A program made the position numbers and the translations under genes. From assembly GCA_003552485.1 (NCBI GenBank), contig PUMX01000258.1, forward strand, positions 1 through 16,656: 16,656 nucleotides of DNA, in the 5' to 3' direction. The number at the start of each line of letters is the position of its first letter. Positions within the stretch are counted from its first letter, which is position 1. Below the pieces are notes generated by a model. The model was not told where the DNA came from. It made no database searches and saw nothing but the letters and a program-made list of their open reading frames with translations. Of this stretch, positions 1 to 8,215 are shown piece after piece. Source of the DNA: Candidatus Hydrogenedentota bacterium. GTDB lineage: Bacteria; Hydrogenedentota; Hydrogenedentia; Hydrogenedentales; SLHB01.

Positions 1-209
1 GGCTGAAACCGCACCTCGCCGCCAGTCTTGAGCATCATCAGCGCTCCAATGGGAAACCCTTGCGATATACTGGCCAACAGGCTGCGGATTCCATAATCAT
101 CCCATACCCATCCGCGCTGGAAATCGGGCAGTTGGATTTTGCCGACGCGGGCTTGGTTCAACAAATCGTGGAAAGATTCTTTCGTGCTGTCAAAGGTCGA
201 GAAAGCCAT
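1..209 (-). CDS. DUF262 (GmrSD-type) domain protein, 5' part only
   Basis: Reading leftward from an ATG at 209-207, the frame is open for 69 codons to the window edge, so only the N-terminus is visible. Residues 25-36 read KIQLPDFQRGWV and are followed by WDDYGIRSLLASI and GFPIGALMML. This matches the start of DUF262 domains: a (I/L)P.FQR..VW motif, a helix of the 'LL.SI..G.PIG' type, and a strand. The family has a ParB/sulfiredoxin-like fold and includes the GmrS part of GmrSD type IV restriction enzymes, where the QR motif is linked to nucleotide hydrolysis; many members are of unknown role or sit in defence islands. A G-rich run (GGGGG) about 11 nt upstream may serve as ribosome binding site. 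The rest of the protein, including any DUF1524 HNH nuclease domain, lies outside the window, so restriction activity is only inferred. Confidence 0.8.
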   Translation of the reverse strand, partial: MAFSTFDSTKESFHDLLNQARVGKIQLPDFQRGWVWDDYGIRSLLASISQGFPIGALMMLKTGGEVRFQ

Positions 210-280
210 TGGTCTTGGTACCCCCATCCCATTGTGGTGTGGCTATGTGTGACGAAGCTTAGCGCGTCTATCTCCCACAG

Positions 281-307
281 GTAATACCGGAGATGCTAGC
301 AAGTCAA
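281..307 (-). promoter_or_regulatory. Possible promoter of the DUF262 gene
   Basis: On the minus strand a TTGACT box (307-302) and a TATTAC box (286-281) are separated by 15 nt, about 70 bp upstream of the DUF262 ATG. The boxes are good but the spacing is shorter than the usual 16-18 nt, so this is a weak prediction. Confidence 0.25.
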
Positions 308-517
308 CGCCTTTGTGTTCCAACTGTTGCGAGAGCGATGAAGTGAATATCAGTATTTAGGGGAGTCAGCCGGATCCGTTCTCATCGTTCATGGCTAAAC
401 GGTACGCGGTGTGCAGCCGTTAATCAGAAGCGGAGGGAGGGAGTTCACTGAAGATGAGGGGGCTGAGTAGTCGCCGAGTCGGTCGGCTGGAACAACTGCA
501 GCAGACCCTATAGAACC

Positions 518-546
518 TTGATATCGCTGCTCATGGGCTCTAGGAT
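518..546 (+). promoter_or_regulatory. Candidate sigma-70-type promoter for the phosphoesterase gene
   Basis: A TTGATA box (518-523) and a TAGGAT box (541-546) are separated by exactly 17 nt, with the start codon 80 bp downstream. The match is 5/6 and 4/6 to the E. coli consensus. Whether the consensus applies in this lineage is unknown. Confidence 0.4.
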
Positions 547-626
547 ACCTAACCGCGTGTGGAACGCGTTCGCGCTGGCGGGGATATGAAGAAGCAGGAC
601 TGCAAGGATCTTGGAATGGATGCTGG

Positions 627-1622
627 ATGAGCAAGCTTGCGGAGGAACAGACGGCGAATAATCAAGTCTGGCCATGCCCCGACCCGTGGCGGCCGGGATC
701 GCGTGTGCTGTGGGAACGGCGCCAGGAGCTTGAGCTCGAGCGCGAGTCGCCGCCCGGCGGCGCGTGGATCGACGATGGCAAGTTCCATAACACCTCGGTC
801 ATTGTTCGGGTGGTGCTTCGCACGCTATTGACGATGACCGGCCAGCTCGAACGCGGTCGCCGCAACGCCGACAGCCCGGTGTGGCGCGAGATGGATTTCG
901 TGTACCCGCACTTGCCGCCGGCGTTCGATGGCTTCCGCATATTGCATCTGTCTGATCTGCACTTCGATGACGACCGCCCCGAGTTCGCGGTGCTCGTGCG
1001 CGATTTTCTGGACCCGGTTCGCGCGGACATCGCGCTGCTTACGGGTGATTACCGTTTCGCCAGTCACGGCCCCTATGGTCACGTGCCCGAGCATATGGCC
1101 ATCGTGTTGGAGGGAATTCGTACGCGCCTCGGCGTAGTGGGCATCCTGGGCAACCATGACAATAGCGGGTTTGTCCAATCGTTATGCGAGCTTGGGATTC
1201 GAATGCTGGTGAACGACCGGATGTGCCTCGAACTGGATGAGGACCGCCTATGGATTGCCGGGTTGGACGATCATCATAAGTACGGCTGCGACGACTTGCC
1301 GGGCGCCTTGACGGGCGTGAAACCCGGCGAGTTCATTGTGCTGCTGGCGCATTCGCCCGAGCTGATTCGTCTGGCGGAGCGCGGTGGCGTGGACCTGTAC
1401 CTTTGCGGGCATACGCACGGCGGCCAGGTTTGCCTGCCGGGCATCGGCCCGCTGTTATTGAACGCGCCGGGCGCGCCCCGCGCGTATTGTTCGGGGCGTT
1501 GGACCCACGGCGCCATGCAAGGGTACACCACCACGGGTATTGGGACGACGGCGCTGCACGTGCGCTATAACTGCCCGCCCGAGGCGGCGCTCATCACGCT
1601 GCGGCGGGGGACGCGGGATTAA
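627..1622 (+). CDS. Calcineurin-like metallophosphoesterase (YaeI/LpxG-like family)
   Basis: A 331-residue dinuclear-metal phosphoesterase. The metal-binding motifs appear in order: SDLHFD (D110, H112), TGDY (D141), GNHD (N176, H177), AHSP (H242) and CGHTHGGQ (H262, H264). The last motif is typical of the YaeI-type branch, whose members act on lipid-linked or nucleotide phosphodiesters such as UDP-diacylglucosamine; the substrate cannot be read from the sequence. The first 100 residues carry no signal peptide or clear membrane helix but include an 'ERGRRNA...LP.AFDGFRILHLSDLH' style lead-in that I regard as native to this family, which supports a start well upstream of the catalytic core. The ribosome binding site is weak (AAGGATCTTGGA lies 10-20 nt upstream), so the exact ATG is uncertain. 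The gene stands alone, converging on the DUF502 gene with a 30 bp gap. Confidence 0.9.
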   Translation: MSKLAEEQTANNQVWPCPDPWRPGSRVLWERRQELELERESPPGGAWIDDGKFHNTSVIVRVVLRTLLTMTGQLERGRRNADSPVWREMDFVYPHLPPAFDGFRILHLSDLHFDDDRPEFAVLVRDFLDPVRADIALLTGDYRFASHGPYGHVPEHMAIVLEGIRTRLGVVGILGNHDNSGFVQSLCELGIRMLVNDRMCLELDEDRLWIAGLDDHHKYGCDDLPGALTGVKPGEFIVLLAHSPELIRLAERGGVDLYLCGHTHGGQVCLPGIGPLLLNAPGAPRAYCSGRWTHGAMQGYTTTGIGTTALHVRYNCPPEAALITLRRGTRD

Positions 1623-1630
1623 CCACGCCC

Positions 1631-1653
1631 GCGAGTGCGCCCTCGCTGTTGTT
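1631..1653 (+). terminator. Weak hairpin between convergent genes
   Basis: GCGAG (1631-1635) can pair with CTCGC (1642-1646) around a 6 nt loop, followed by TGTTGTT. It starts 8 nt after the phosphoesterase stop. The five-pair stem and broken T run make it only a weak intrinsic terminator candidate. Confidence 0.25.
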
Positions 1654-2417
1654 CAGGAGGTCTTCGGTCCGCCCAGCGCGCGGCGTAACTCTTCGCGCAC
1701 GTTGTCTTCGTCTTCCGGCGATTCTTCACCGGGAACGGGAAGGTAGGCGCCGCCAGACACGATCAGTTTCATGGCCTCCTCGACCGAAATATCGATAGGG
1801 GTAATCTCATTCGGCTGCACGTAGACGAGGTAGCCTGAGGTGGGGTTGGGCGTGGTGGGCACGAACACAGCGACAAGCTCTTGGTGGGTGGCCTCCTGGA
1901 CGAGCCCGCGCTCGGTGGCGGTGACGAACCCCACGGTAATCAATCCCTTGCGTGGATACTCGATGAGGCAGACGGACTGGAACACGGCGCCCTGCCGCCC
2001 GATAAACACGTCACGAATCTGTTGCACGGAGCGGTACACGCGGCTCAGAAGCGGGATGGCCTGCAGCAGGCGTTCGCTATACTCGATGAACTTGCGGCCG
2101 ATGAGGTAGCGCGTCAGAAAGCCGGTGCCCAGGAACACGAGGAAGACAAGCAGTACGCCGAAGCCGAAGTAATAGGGGACATGCTGAAGGAAACTGAAGG
2201 GGCCCAGGCGGGGACCGATGATGTTGAGCTGCACCACCGCGGCCTGAATGAGCCCCTCGATGCCGAGCACGATGTTGTTCACGACGATCCAGGCTAGCCA
2301 CAATGTGATGATCAGGGGCACCCACACGAGCAGACCGGCAATGGTGTAGCGCCATACGACCTGCCACAGTCGCATGATCGGGCCCGGTTTCGGTTTACGC
2401 CTTCGAATCGCCTTCAT
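1653..2417 (-). CDS. DUF502 family membrane protein
   Basis: A 254-residue integral membrane protein of the DUF502 family, whose function is unknown. The N-terminus has the family hallmark RYTIAGLLVWVPLIITLWL (membrane segment 1, about residues 23-42), and a second hydrophobic span (VLLVFLVFLGTGFLTRYL) lies near residues 88-106. The soluble C-terminal part holds the conserved IPLLSRVYRSVQQI stretch, VPTTPNPTSGYLV and the closing VEEAMKLIVSGGAYLP motif. The end is acidic. I chose the ATG at 2417, which overlaps the upstream CNNM gene by 23 bp and has GGTG 8-11 nt upstream; an ATG at 2375 (MRLWQVVW) would leave a 19 bp gap and is equally compatible with the family. It is the last gene of the phoH-ybeY-CNNM operon, which suggests a role in membrane or envelope homeostasis, but that is inference. 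Confidence 0.9.
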   Translation of the reverse strand: MKAIRRRKPKPGPIMRLWQVVWRYTIAGLLVWVPLIITLWLAWIVVNNIVLGIEGLIQAAVVQLNIIGPRLGPFSFLQHVPYYFGFGVLLVFLVFLGTGFLTRYLIGRKFIEYSERLLQAIPLLSRVYRSVQQIRDVFIGRQGAVFQSVCLIEYPRKGLITVGFVTATERGLVQEATHQELVAVFVPTTPNPTSGYLVYVQPNEITPIDISVEEAMKLIVSGGAYLPVPGEESPEDEDNVREELRRALGGPKTS

Positions 2418-3681
2418 CCTTATCAACACCGGCGTCGCGTTGAATCTCCAGCCGAAGCCGCGAGATATAGTGACTTCCGCCATCCAGCACGGTAATACGG
2501 AAGGGGCCGTGACGAACCACTTCGCCTTGTGCGGGTATGCGGCCGGCCGTGTGCATCAACCAACCGCCGATGGTGTCGACGTACTCGTCCTCAAGGGGGG
2601 CGCCAGTGGCGCGGGCGACCTCTTCGAGCGGCGTGCGCGCATCGATGAGGTAGGCTCGCGGCCCCACTTGGTAAATGGAATGTTCTTCGTGGTCGTGTTC
2701 GTCCTGAATCTCGCCGAATATCTCCTCGAGAATATCCTCCATGGTAATCAGACCGTCGGTGCCGCCATATTCATCCGTGACAATAGCCATGTGCTGCTGC
2801 TCCTTCTTCATGACGGTCAGCAGGTCATCAACGGGAATTGTGTCGGGCACGTGTAGAATCGGACGGACAAAGCGGCCAATATCCGGGTTGTCCGTGTTGG
2901 GATCGAGCATGACGTCGTAACAATTGATGACGCCGATGATTTCGTCAACGGTCTCGCGGTATATGGGGATGCGCGTCTTGCCGCTGCGTTCGAACACTTC
3001 GATGAGTTCGGCGCGTGTGGCTTGCTCTTCGAGCGCGTCGATGTCGATGCGGGGCGTCATGATCTCTTTGGCTTGCGTTTCGTGAAGATCGATAATCGAA
3101 TGGATCATCCGTTGCTCTTCGCGTTCAATGGCGCCATGATCCGCGCTTTCATCGACCAGTACGCGCACATCCTCCACGGAATTCATGAAGGGGCTGAAAT
3201 GCTCTTTTTCGTGGCCGACCACCCGCAACAGGGTTCTCGTGAAAGCGGCGACCGGCAACGACAGCGGCGCGAGCAGCACGTAGAAGAAACGCACTGCCGG
3301 CAATACGGCGAGGGCGAGTTGTGTGGGGTGCACCCGGAACACGCTCTTGGGCAGCACCTCGGAAAAGAGTAGGAACATGGGCGTCGCGATCACCGTCGCT
3401 GCGGCTTCAGCGTAGCCCCAGCGCCCAAAGGCCCGTGTCAGCGCGACGGTGCCCACAACAAGGGCCACGTTGTTGCCGATGAGCAATAGAGTCAGCATCT
3501 TGTCGGGCTGCTCCAAATGCCGGTACAACTGTTGCGCGCGCGAATCGTTTTCTTCCACGGCGAGGTGGCGCACACGAATCGGGTTGGACGATACAAAGCC
3601 TAGCTCGTAGCCTGCGAATAGGCCTTGGATGACGACCATCGCGAGGAATACCGCGACCAATGTAAGGGAGAGCCCAATCAT
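2395..3681 (-). CDS. CNNM/CorC-family transporter (DUF21, CBS pair, CorC_HlyC), downstream paralogue
   Basis: A 428-residue protein with the full CNNM layout: a DUF21 membrane domain over about residues 1-180 (three to four hydrophobic helices, with LFSEVLPKSVFR as the family motif), a CBS pair from about 205 to 330 starting at EIMTPR, with RIPIYRETVDEIIGVI and DEYGGTDGLITMEDILEEI, and a C-terminal CorC_HlyC domain (about 345-420). Family members are Mg2+ or Co2+ exporters/sodium exchangers (CNNM, MpfA, CorC); older annotations call them hemolysins. The ATG overlaps the stop of the upstream paralogue by 4 bp (ATGA), so the two are translationally coupled. The tail is acidic. Ion specificity cannot be read from the sequence. 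It diverges clearly from its neighbour, so the duplication is old or the pair forms distinct subunits. Confidence 0.93.
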   Translation of the reverse strand: MIGLSLTLVAVFLAMVVIQGLFAGYELGFVSSNPIRVRHLAVEENDSRAQQLYRHLEQPDKMLTLLLIGNNVALVVGTVALTRAFGRWGYAEAAATVIATPMFLLFSEVLPKSVFRVHPTQLALAVLPAVRFFYVLLAPLSLPVAAFTRTLLRVVGHEKEHFSPFMNSVEDVRVLVDESADHGAIEREEQRMIHSIIDLHETQAKEIMTPRIDIDALEEQATRAELIEVFERSGKTRIPIYRETVDEIIGVINCYDVMLDPNTDNPDIGRFVRPILHVPDTIPVDDLLTVMKKEQQHMAIVTDEYGGTDGLITMEDILEEIFGEIQDEHDHEEHSIYQVGPRAYLIDARTPLEEVARATGAPLEDEYVDTIGGWLMHTAGRIPAQGEVVRHGPFRITVLDGGSHYISRLRLEIQRDAGVDKDEGDSKA

Positions 3682-5204
3682 TCGGCGTCTTTCCTTTCAG
3701 GTTGACTTCGCCGGGCTTCGATATGCACATGGTTCACGCGTTTTCCTTCCGTGCTTTCGACGGTGAACACCACGCCGTCATGTTCGATACGGTCGCCGGC
3801 CTCGAGCACCTTGTCGCTGTGGTTCATAAGGAAACCGGCCACGGTTTCGTGCTCTTCGTCTCGAACTTCTATGCCAATAAGCTCGCTCAGCTCTTCGAGG
3901 TCCATGCCGCCCTCGACGCGGTACATGTTCTCTCCGAGCAGTTCGTGCGGTGTTTGGCTCTTCTCGTTCTCGTCGAGAATCTCGCCGACGACCTCCTCGA
4001 TGGCGTCTTCAAGGGTCACAATGCCGGCGGTCCCGCCGTATTCGTCCACCACGACCGCTAGATGGGTCCGGCGGCGCTGAGCGTCCTCCACAAACTGACG
4101 CACCTTCATTGTCTCGGGCACGAAATGGGCAGGGCGCACGAAGTCGCGCACGGGCCGGTCCAGTTCACCCTTTGCAAAACAGGGGATGAGGTCCTTGGTC
4201 ATCAACACGCCGATGACATGGTCGAGGTCCTCTTCGTATACGGGCATCCGGGAGAACTCGTGCTCCCGCAACGTGTCGAGCGCGCAGGCGACCGTTGCGT
4301 CCTGTGGCAGCGCCACGACGTCGGGCCGCGGCACAAGGATCTCGCGCAGCAGCACGTTGCTGAATTCGAGGATGCCCTGAATCATCTGCCGCTCTTCTTC
4401 TTCGATGGAGCCTTCGACTTTCGTGTCGCTGATAACGGCCTTGAGTTCTTCGTCCGTGATAAACGGAGCGGCCCGGCGCTCGTGGAACCGGATGAGCGTA
4501 AAGATGAGATCGGTGAGCCGCATTACGCCATCGCGCAGGGGGGTAAGCACGCGATCAGAAGCGCGCAACGGCAGCACGGCGAAGCGGGCGAAGCCTTCGC
4601 TCGTGGTTACCGCCAGCACCTTTGGCAGGATCTCGCCGAAGAAGACGATGGAGCCTGTCGCCACGGCTATCGCCACGGGATACGCGATGAAAGGCGACAA
4701 ACCAAAGGAGTATTGAAACAATTGCTCGACGCGCGAACCCATCAGCACGCCGATGAGGACGTTGATGAATATATTGCCGACGAGGATGGTGGTAAGAAGA
4801 CGTCCCTGCTGTTCCATCATGCGGGCGACAGCGCGCGCCGTGGGGCGTTCGTCATCCCGCATGGCGCGCAATCGCAGCTTGTTTATCGAAAAGAACGCGG
4901 TCTCGCTGCCGGAGAAGAACGCGGAAAGGAAGAGCAGTACGCCCAAAAGCAACAAGACCGGCGCGGGCAGCACGGTCGTCCACGGGATCCGTTCTTCGGG
5001 AGGAACGGCGATGAGCTCGCGAGCCCCAGCATCCAAAGCCGCGCCCGCCGCGATGTCCGCATGCGCGCCAGTGGCCGCAGACGGCGGGGCGTTAAACAGA
5101 TAGGCGGACAACGCCACCGCGGTCAATAGCGCCAGCCATGTAACCAGCGGCCCAAACCACGGGCGTCTGGGGATCGTACTCAGCGGATCCCTGTCTTCAT
5201 CCAA
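3678..5204 (-). CDS. CNNM/CorC-family transporter (DUF21, CBS pair, CorC_HlyC), upstream paralogue
   Basis: A 508-residue CNNM-type transporter. An extra N-terminal hydrophobic segment (WLALLTAVALSAYL) comes before a loop of about 40 residues and the DUF21 domain, which shows SGSETAFFSINKLRLRAM, the GNIFINVLIG helix and FFGEILPKV. The CBS pair begins at EILVPRPDV and includes RMPVYEEDLDHVIGVLMTKD and DEYGGTAGIVTLEDAIEEVV; a CorC_HlyC domain ends the protein. The likely function is Mg2+/divalent cation export across the inner membrane. There is no ATG near the start: a TTG at 5204 has GAAGGAA 9 nt upstream, while another TTG at 5228 (8 codons longer) has no ribosome binding site, so I prefer 5204. 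It follows ybeY by about 27 bp and overlaps the next CNNM gene by 4 bp. Confidence 0.92.
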   Translation of the reverse strand: MDEDRDPLSTIPRRPWFGPLVTWLALLTAVALSAYLFNAPPSAATGAHADIAAGAALDAGARELIAVPPEERIPWTTVLPAPVLLLLGVLLFLSAFFSGSETAFFSINKLRLRAMRDDERPTARAVARMMEQQGRLLTTILVGNIFINVLIGVLMGSRVEQLFQYSFGLSPFIAYPVAIAVATGSIVFFGEILPKVLAVTTSEGFARFAVLPLRASDRVLTPLRDGVMRLTDLIFTLIRFHERRAAPFITDEELKAVISDTKVEGSIEEEERQMIQGILEFSNVLLREILVPRPDVVALPQDATVACALDTLREHEFSRMPVYEEDLDHVIGVLMTKDLIPCFAKGELDRPVRDFVRPAHFVPETMKVRQFVEDAQRRRTHLAVVVDEYGGTAGIVTLEDAIEEVVGEILDENEKSQTPHELLGENMYRVEGGMDLEELSELIGIEVRDEEHETVAGFLMNHSDKVLEAGDRIEHDGVVFTVESTEGKRVNHVHIEARRSQPERKDAE

Positions 5205-5231
5205 GGTCGCGTGTTCCTTCTTGTGCAATCA

Positions 5232-5705
5232 CTAGCGGCCGGCCGTTCCCTCGTCGTCAAACCAAGCCGCCCGCCCATGGACATTGAGATAAGCCGCCTG
5301 CCGGGCTTCCATGACTTTGCGTTCTTTCGAGGTTGCATGGTCGTATCCCAACAAATGGAGCATGCCGTGGCAGAATAGCAGACGCAGTTCCCGCCGCATG
5401 GCGTCGCGATCGCCTTCGCACCGGTCCTCGACCGTTTCCAGTGACACGACAATGTCGCCCAGCACGCCGGTGGGCGGCGGAGGCTCCGCCTGCGGAAAGG
5501 ACAACACGTCCGTGGTCTTGTCTTCGCCGCGGTGCGCGTGGTTGATCTCGCGCATAAACGCGTCATCGCACAGCAACAGACTGACCTCGGCGTCGCCGCT
5601 ATAGCCCTCGCCCTCGTAAATTCGCTGCGCGAGAGCTTCGAGCGTGCTCCGGTGAATCAACCGTTTGATACGGGACTCGTTGCGTAGCTCCAGGGTTACA
5701 GGCAC
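5232..5705 (-). CDS. ybeY: Endoribonuclease YbeY (rRNA maturation factor)
   Basis: A 157-residue protein with the UPF0054/YbeY signature HGMLHLLGYDH, giving the three zinc ligands H113, H117 and H123. Upstream it has the family's TTDVLSFP motif (residues 64-71) and the LGDIVVS strand. YbeY is a metal-dependent endoribonuclease used in 16S rRNA 3' maturation and ribosome quality control in the cytoplasm. The start is GTG at 5705; the G is shared with the TAG stop of the 7TM-HD gene (TAGTG), so translation is probably coupled. The phoH, 7TM-HD, ybeY order is widespread in bacteria and supports the call. Confidence 0.96.
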   Translation of the reverse strand: MPVTLELRNESRIKRLIHRSTLEALAQRIYEGEGYSGDAEVSLLLCDDAFMREINHAHRGEDKTTDVLSFPQAEPPPPTGVLGDIVVSLETVEDRCEGDRDAMRRELRLLFCHGMLHLLGYDHATSKERKVMEARQAAYLNVHGRAAWFDDEGTAGR

Positions 5706-8215
5706 TATTCGGCGCCTCCGGCCATGGGGATGATGTTGGGCGTATCCCCGTTAGTTTGTTTCGTGTCCGGATACTCGATGCGGCGGTGATAATGGGTGAG
5801 CACCCGCCGCGCCACCGCCTTCTTGATGATGTCAAGCTCTTTCAGCGTCAGGTGGCATTCATCGAATTGCCGATCCTCGGCCCGGCCAGCGACAATGCGG
5901 TCGACAAATTCGCGCACGCGCTCCTCGTTTGGATTCTTGATGCTGCGAATGCCGGATTCCACGCCGTCGCAGATCATCAGAATCGCGGTTTCCCGGCTCT
6001 GAGGTTTCGGGCCGGGATAGCGATAGTCTTCCTCGCGCACGTCGCCGTGTTTCTGCTGCTCAAGCGCTTGTTGGTAGAAAAAGCTGATCAGCATGGTTCC
6101 GTGATGTTCGAGTATGCCGTCAATGAGCGGCTTGGGCAGATGGTTCTCGCGCGCCAGTTCGGCGCCCTGCGTCACGTGGGAGGCGATGGCTCGCGCGCTC
6201 ATGCGCGGAGACATGTTGTCATGCACGTTCACGCCGGTCTGATTCTCGATGAAGTACTCGGGCCGGCGCATCTTGCCGATGTCGTGGTAGTAGGCTGACA
6301 CCCGCGCCAATAGTCCGTTGGCGCCAATGGACTCGGCCGCCGCTTCGGCGAGTTGGCCCAGCATCAAGCTATGAGAATACGTGGCGGGCACTTCGATAGC
6401 CAAGCGGCTGAGCACTTCGTTGTTGAGGTCTGAGTATTCGAGAAGCTGAATATCTGTGGTAACGCCGAACACCCGTTCCATAGGCGGCAACAGTCCGGGA
6501 ATAATAAACAAGCATGCGAACCCATTGAAGCCGATCAGCAACAAACTGTGGAGAGCAGCGTCGCTAAACAGCGATTCCGTCGCTAGGATGACGCCCAGCA
6601 TCGTGATTACGCCCGCTGCCGTGGCCTTCGCGCCCGCCGCCGCCATATCCCTGCGCTGGCGCACCTTGTAGATACTGAGGACGCCAGTGAGCGACATCGC
6701 AGACGCCACCACGAGCAACCGCCAGTCATAGCCATATTGTACGGAGAGCAAAATCGCCGCCATGAGCGTGGTAAGGGCGGCCATCCGCGTATTGGTGAGG
6801 ATCGCGAGCAGCACGGCGCCGGCCGTCACGGGCACGACAAGTCCCGTTGGCTCAAAGAACGAGGTCAGCCGGCCGACTACAAGCGTGCCGCATAAAGTCA
6901 ACAGCGCGACGTACAAATGCGTGGACTCGTCGTTCTTCTTGGCGCAGACCATGGGCAGCGAACGGACAACCGCGCCTATGCCCAGCGCGCAGAAGATCAT
7001 GTTGGCCATGATGGACGTGAGCACGCCCGTGGCTGGTTCCTCTCCTGTCCGCTTAAGTTCGAGAAACGTGCGCACGTCGGAGCGCGATTGCTCCGTCCAT
7101 GGGCGGCCTTTGTCTTGCATGAGCTCAAGGCGGCGTATAGTCTTCATTACCGGCTCGACACTGGCGCGCGCCGCTTCGCGCGAACTCTCGGTCGTGACGG
7201 GATCGTACACGAGCGTGTCCCGCAGTTCGCTTTCAGCCATGATGGCCGCGGCGGCGGCCAGACGTTCGTGATCCGCCTCGCCGATCACCGCCTCCGGGTC
7301 GTAGGGCATGGGCTCCGCCAACTCTTCGATACGCTTGCGTAACAAGCCGGCCGCTTCGCTAACAAGCGGCGCTTCACTTAGCAGCCGCTGTTCGCTGCGT
7401 TGCAGGCCGGCCACGCTATCCTCGCGAAGAATCAGAATGCGGCGCTGTTCCGCATCCGTCTGCGCCGCTGGCCCATCGGAAGCGCTCAACACGCCGTGAG
7501 CGAGCACCCACTCAAGCCCTTGCGTCGCCAAGTTCGTCAGCAAATCTCGATGGCTGGGCTCATACCATTGCGGGGCGGGTTCTTCGACATCCATTACGGC
7601 GGAGGGCGCGTCATCGGAGGCATCCGCAAACACACGCGTAGGCAAGCTTTGGGCGCATGGTTTCAGCCACAGCGCCAAAAGGCTGGGATCATCAAAATCG
7701 GCGAACACTGGATTGCGCGAGCGCAGATCCCGGGCGAAAGCGTGGACCGCCTGCAGAATCACTTCTTCGGTGGAATGAGCGGCGGTCGATCCCAGTAGAG
7801 CGTCTCGCACCGCGGCTTGCACGCTGTCCCGTTCGTTATACAACGCGTCAATGCGTTCGGTCAGACTGCGCTTGCGGTTCCGCACGCGTTCTTGGTCGAC
7901 GATGTACGCCTCCGGCACCCTATCGGCCGCTTCCTCCCGGCGCCGTTGCGTGGCCTGGAGGTCTTTTGTCTCGAAACTGAAGGTGGCCTGCCATTCTTGA
8001 CGCGCAATTTCCTCGGCCTCGATGTCGTACTCCGTGAATTCGTCTTCCAACGGAGGCGCTTGCGTGAGCATGGCCACCGCAACCACAAAAGCCAGCGCCA
8101 CGATGAGCCACTGCATGAGGTCAAGACCGTTCCCTGCCGCCTGCGCGCCATTGACCAGGCGTTGAATGGGGCTGAGGCCCTTGCGTTGCTTGCGCTTACC
8201 CGATTTCGTCGTCAT
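5705..8215 (-). CDS. 7TM-HD family membrane phosphohydrolase (PgpH-like, candidate c-di-AMP phosphodiesterase)
   Basis: An 836-residue protein with the PgpH architecture. A basic N-terminal tail precedes one membrane helix (about residues 35-51), then a large extracytoplasmic domain of about 340 residues (7TMR-HDED type), then a cluster of membrane helices (about 400-580) and a cytoplasmic HD domain (about 610-805). HD residues visible are H615 (TYSHSLMLG), H644 and D645 in YYHDIGK, H680, the pair H704-H705 in LEHHGT, and D750 in MICDGVESG. In Listeria the family member PgpH degrades c-di-AMP; whether this organism makes c-di-AMP is not shown here, so the substrate is inferred. It overlaps phoH by 4 bp (ATGA) and shares one base with ybeY, placing it firmly in the operon. 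Confidence 0.94.
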   Translation of the reverse strand: MTTKSGKRKQRKGLSPIQRLVNGAQAAGNGLDLMQWLIVALAFVVAVAMLTQAPPLEDEFTEYDIEAEEIARQEWQATFSFETKDLQATQRRREEAADRVPEAYIVDQERVRNRKRSLTERIDALYNERDSVQAAVRDALLGSTAAHSTEEVILQAVHAFARDLRSRNPVFADFDDPSLLALWLKPCAQSLPTRVFADASDDAPSAVMDVEEPAPQWYEPSHRDLLTNLATQGLEWVLAHGVLSASDGPAAQTDAEQRRILILREDSVAGLQRSEQRLLSEAPLVSEAAGLLRKRIEELAEPMPYDPEAVIGEADHERLAAAAAIMAESELRDTLVYDPVTTESSREAARASVEPVMKTIRRLELMQDKGRPWTEQSRSDVRTFLELKRTGEEPATGVLTSIMANMIFCALGIGAVVRSLPMVCAKKNDESTHLYVALLTLCGTLVVGRLTSFFEPTGLVVPVTAGAVLLAILTNTRMAALTTLMAAILLSVQYGYDWRLLVVASAMSLTGVLSIYKVRQRRDMAAAGAKATAAGVITMLGVILATESLFSDAALHSLLLIGFNGFACLFIIPGLLPPMERVFGVTTDIQLLEYSDLNNEVLSRLAIEVPATYSHSLMLGQLAEAAAESIGANGLLARVSAYYHDIGKMRRPEYFIENQTGVNVHDNMSPRMSARAIASHVTQGAELARENHLPKPLIDGILEHHGTMLISFFYQQALEQQKHGDVREEDYRYPGPKPQSRETAILMICDGVESGIRSIKNPNEERVREFVDRIVAGRAEDRQFDECHLTLKELDIIKKAVARRVLTHYHRRIEYPDTKQTNGDTPNIIPMAGGAE

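Larger units (their letters stand above)
210..626. other. Divergent intergenic region
   Basis: This 417 bp separates the minus-strand DUF262 gene from the plus-strand phosphoesterase. Short open frames cross it on both strands, but none has a recognisable domain or a good ribosome binding site. It holds a candidate promoter for each flanking gene. A small inverted pair, GCCGA and TCGGC, lies near 472-486; it is too short to call a terminator. I see no RNA gene or repeat here. Confidence 0.5.

Noticed and set aside
395..634. 79-codon minus-strand open frame in the left spacer
   Set aside because: No ribosome binding site or recognisable motif, and it overlaps the start of the phosphoesterase gene.
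4062..5129. 355-codon plus-strand open frame
   Set aside because: It is the antisense shadow of the CNNM gene; the composition (rich in His, Arg and Gly) is typical of a GC-rich shadow frame and no motif is seen.
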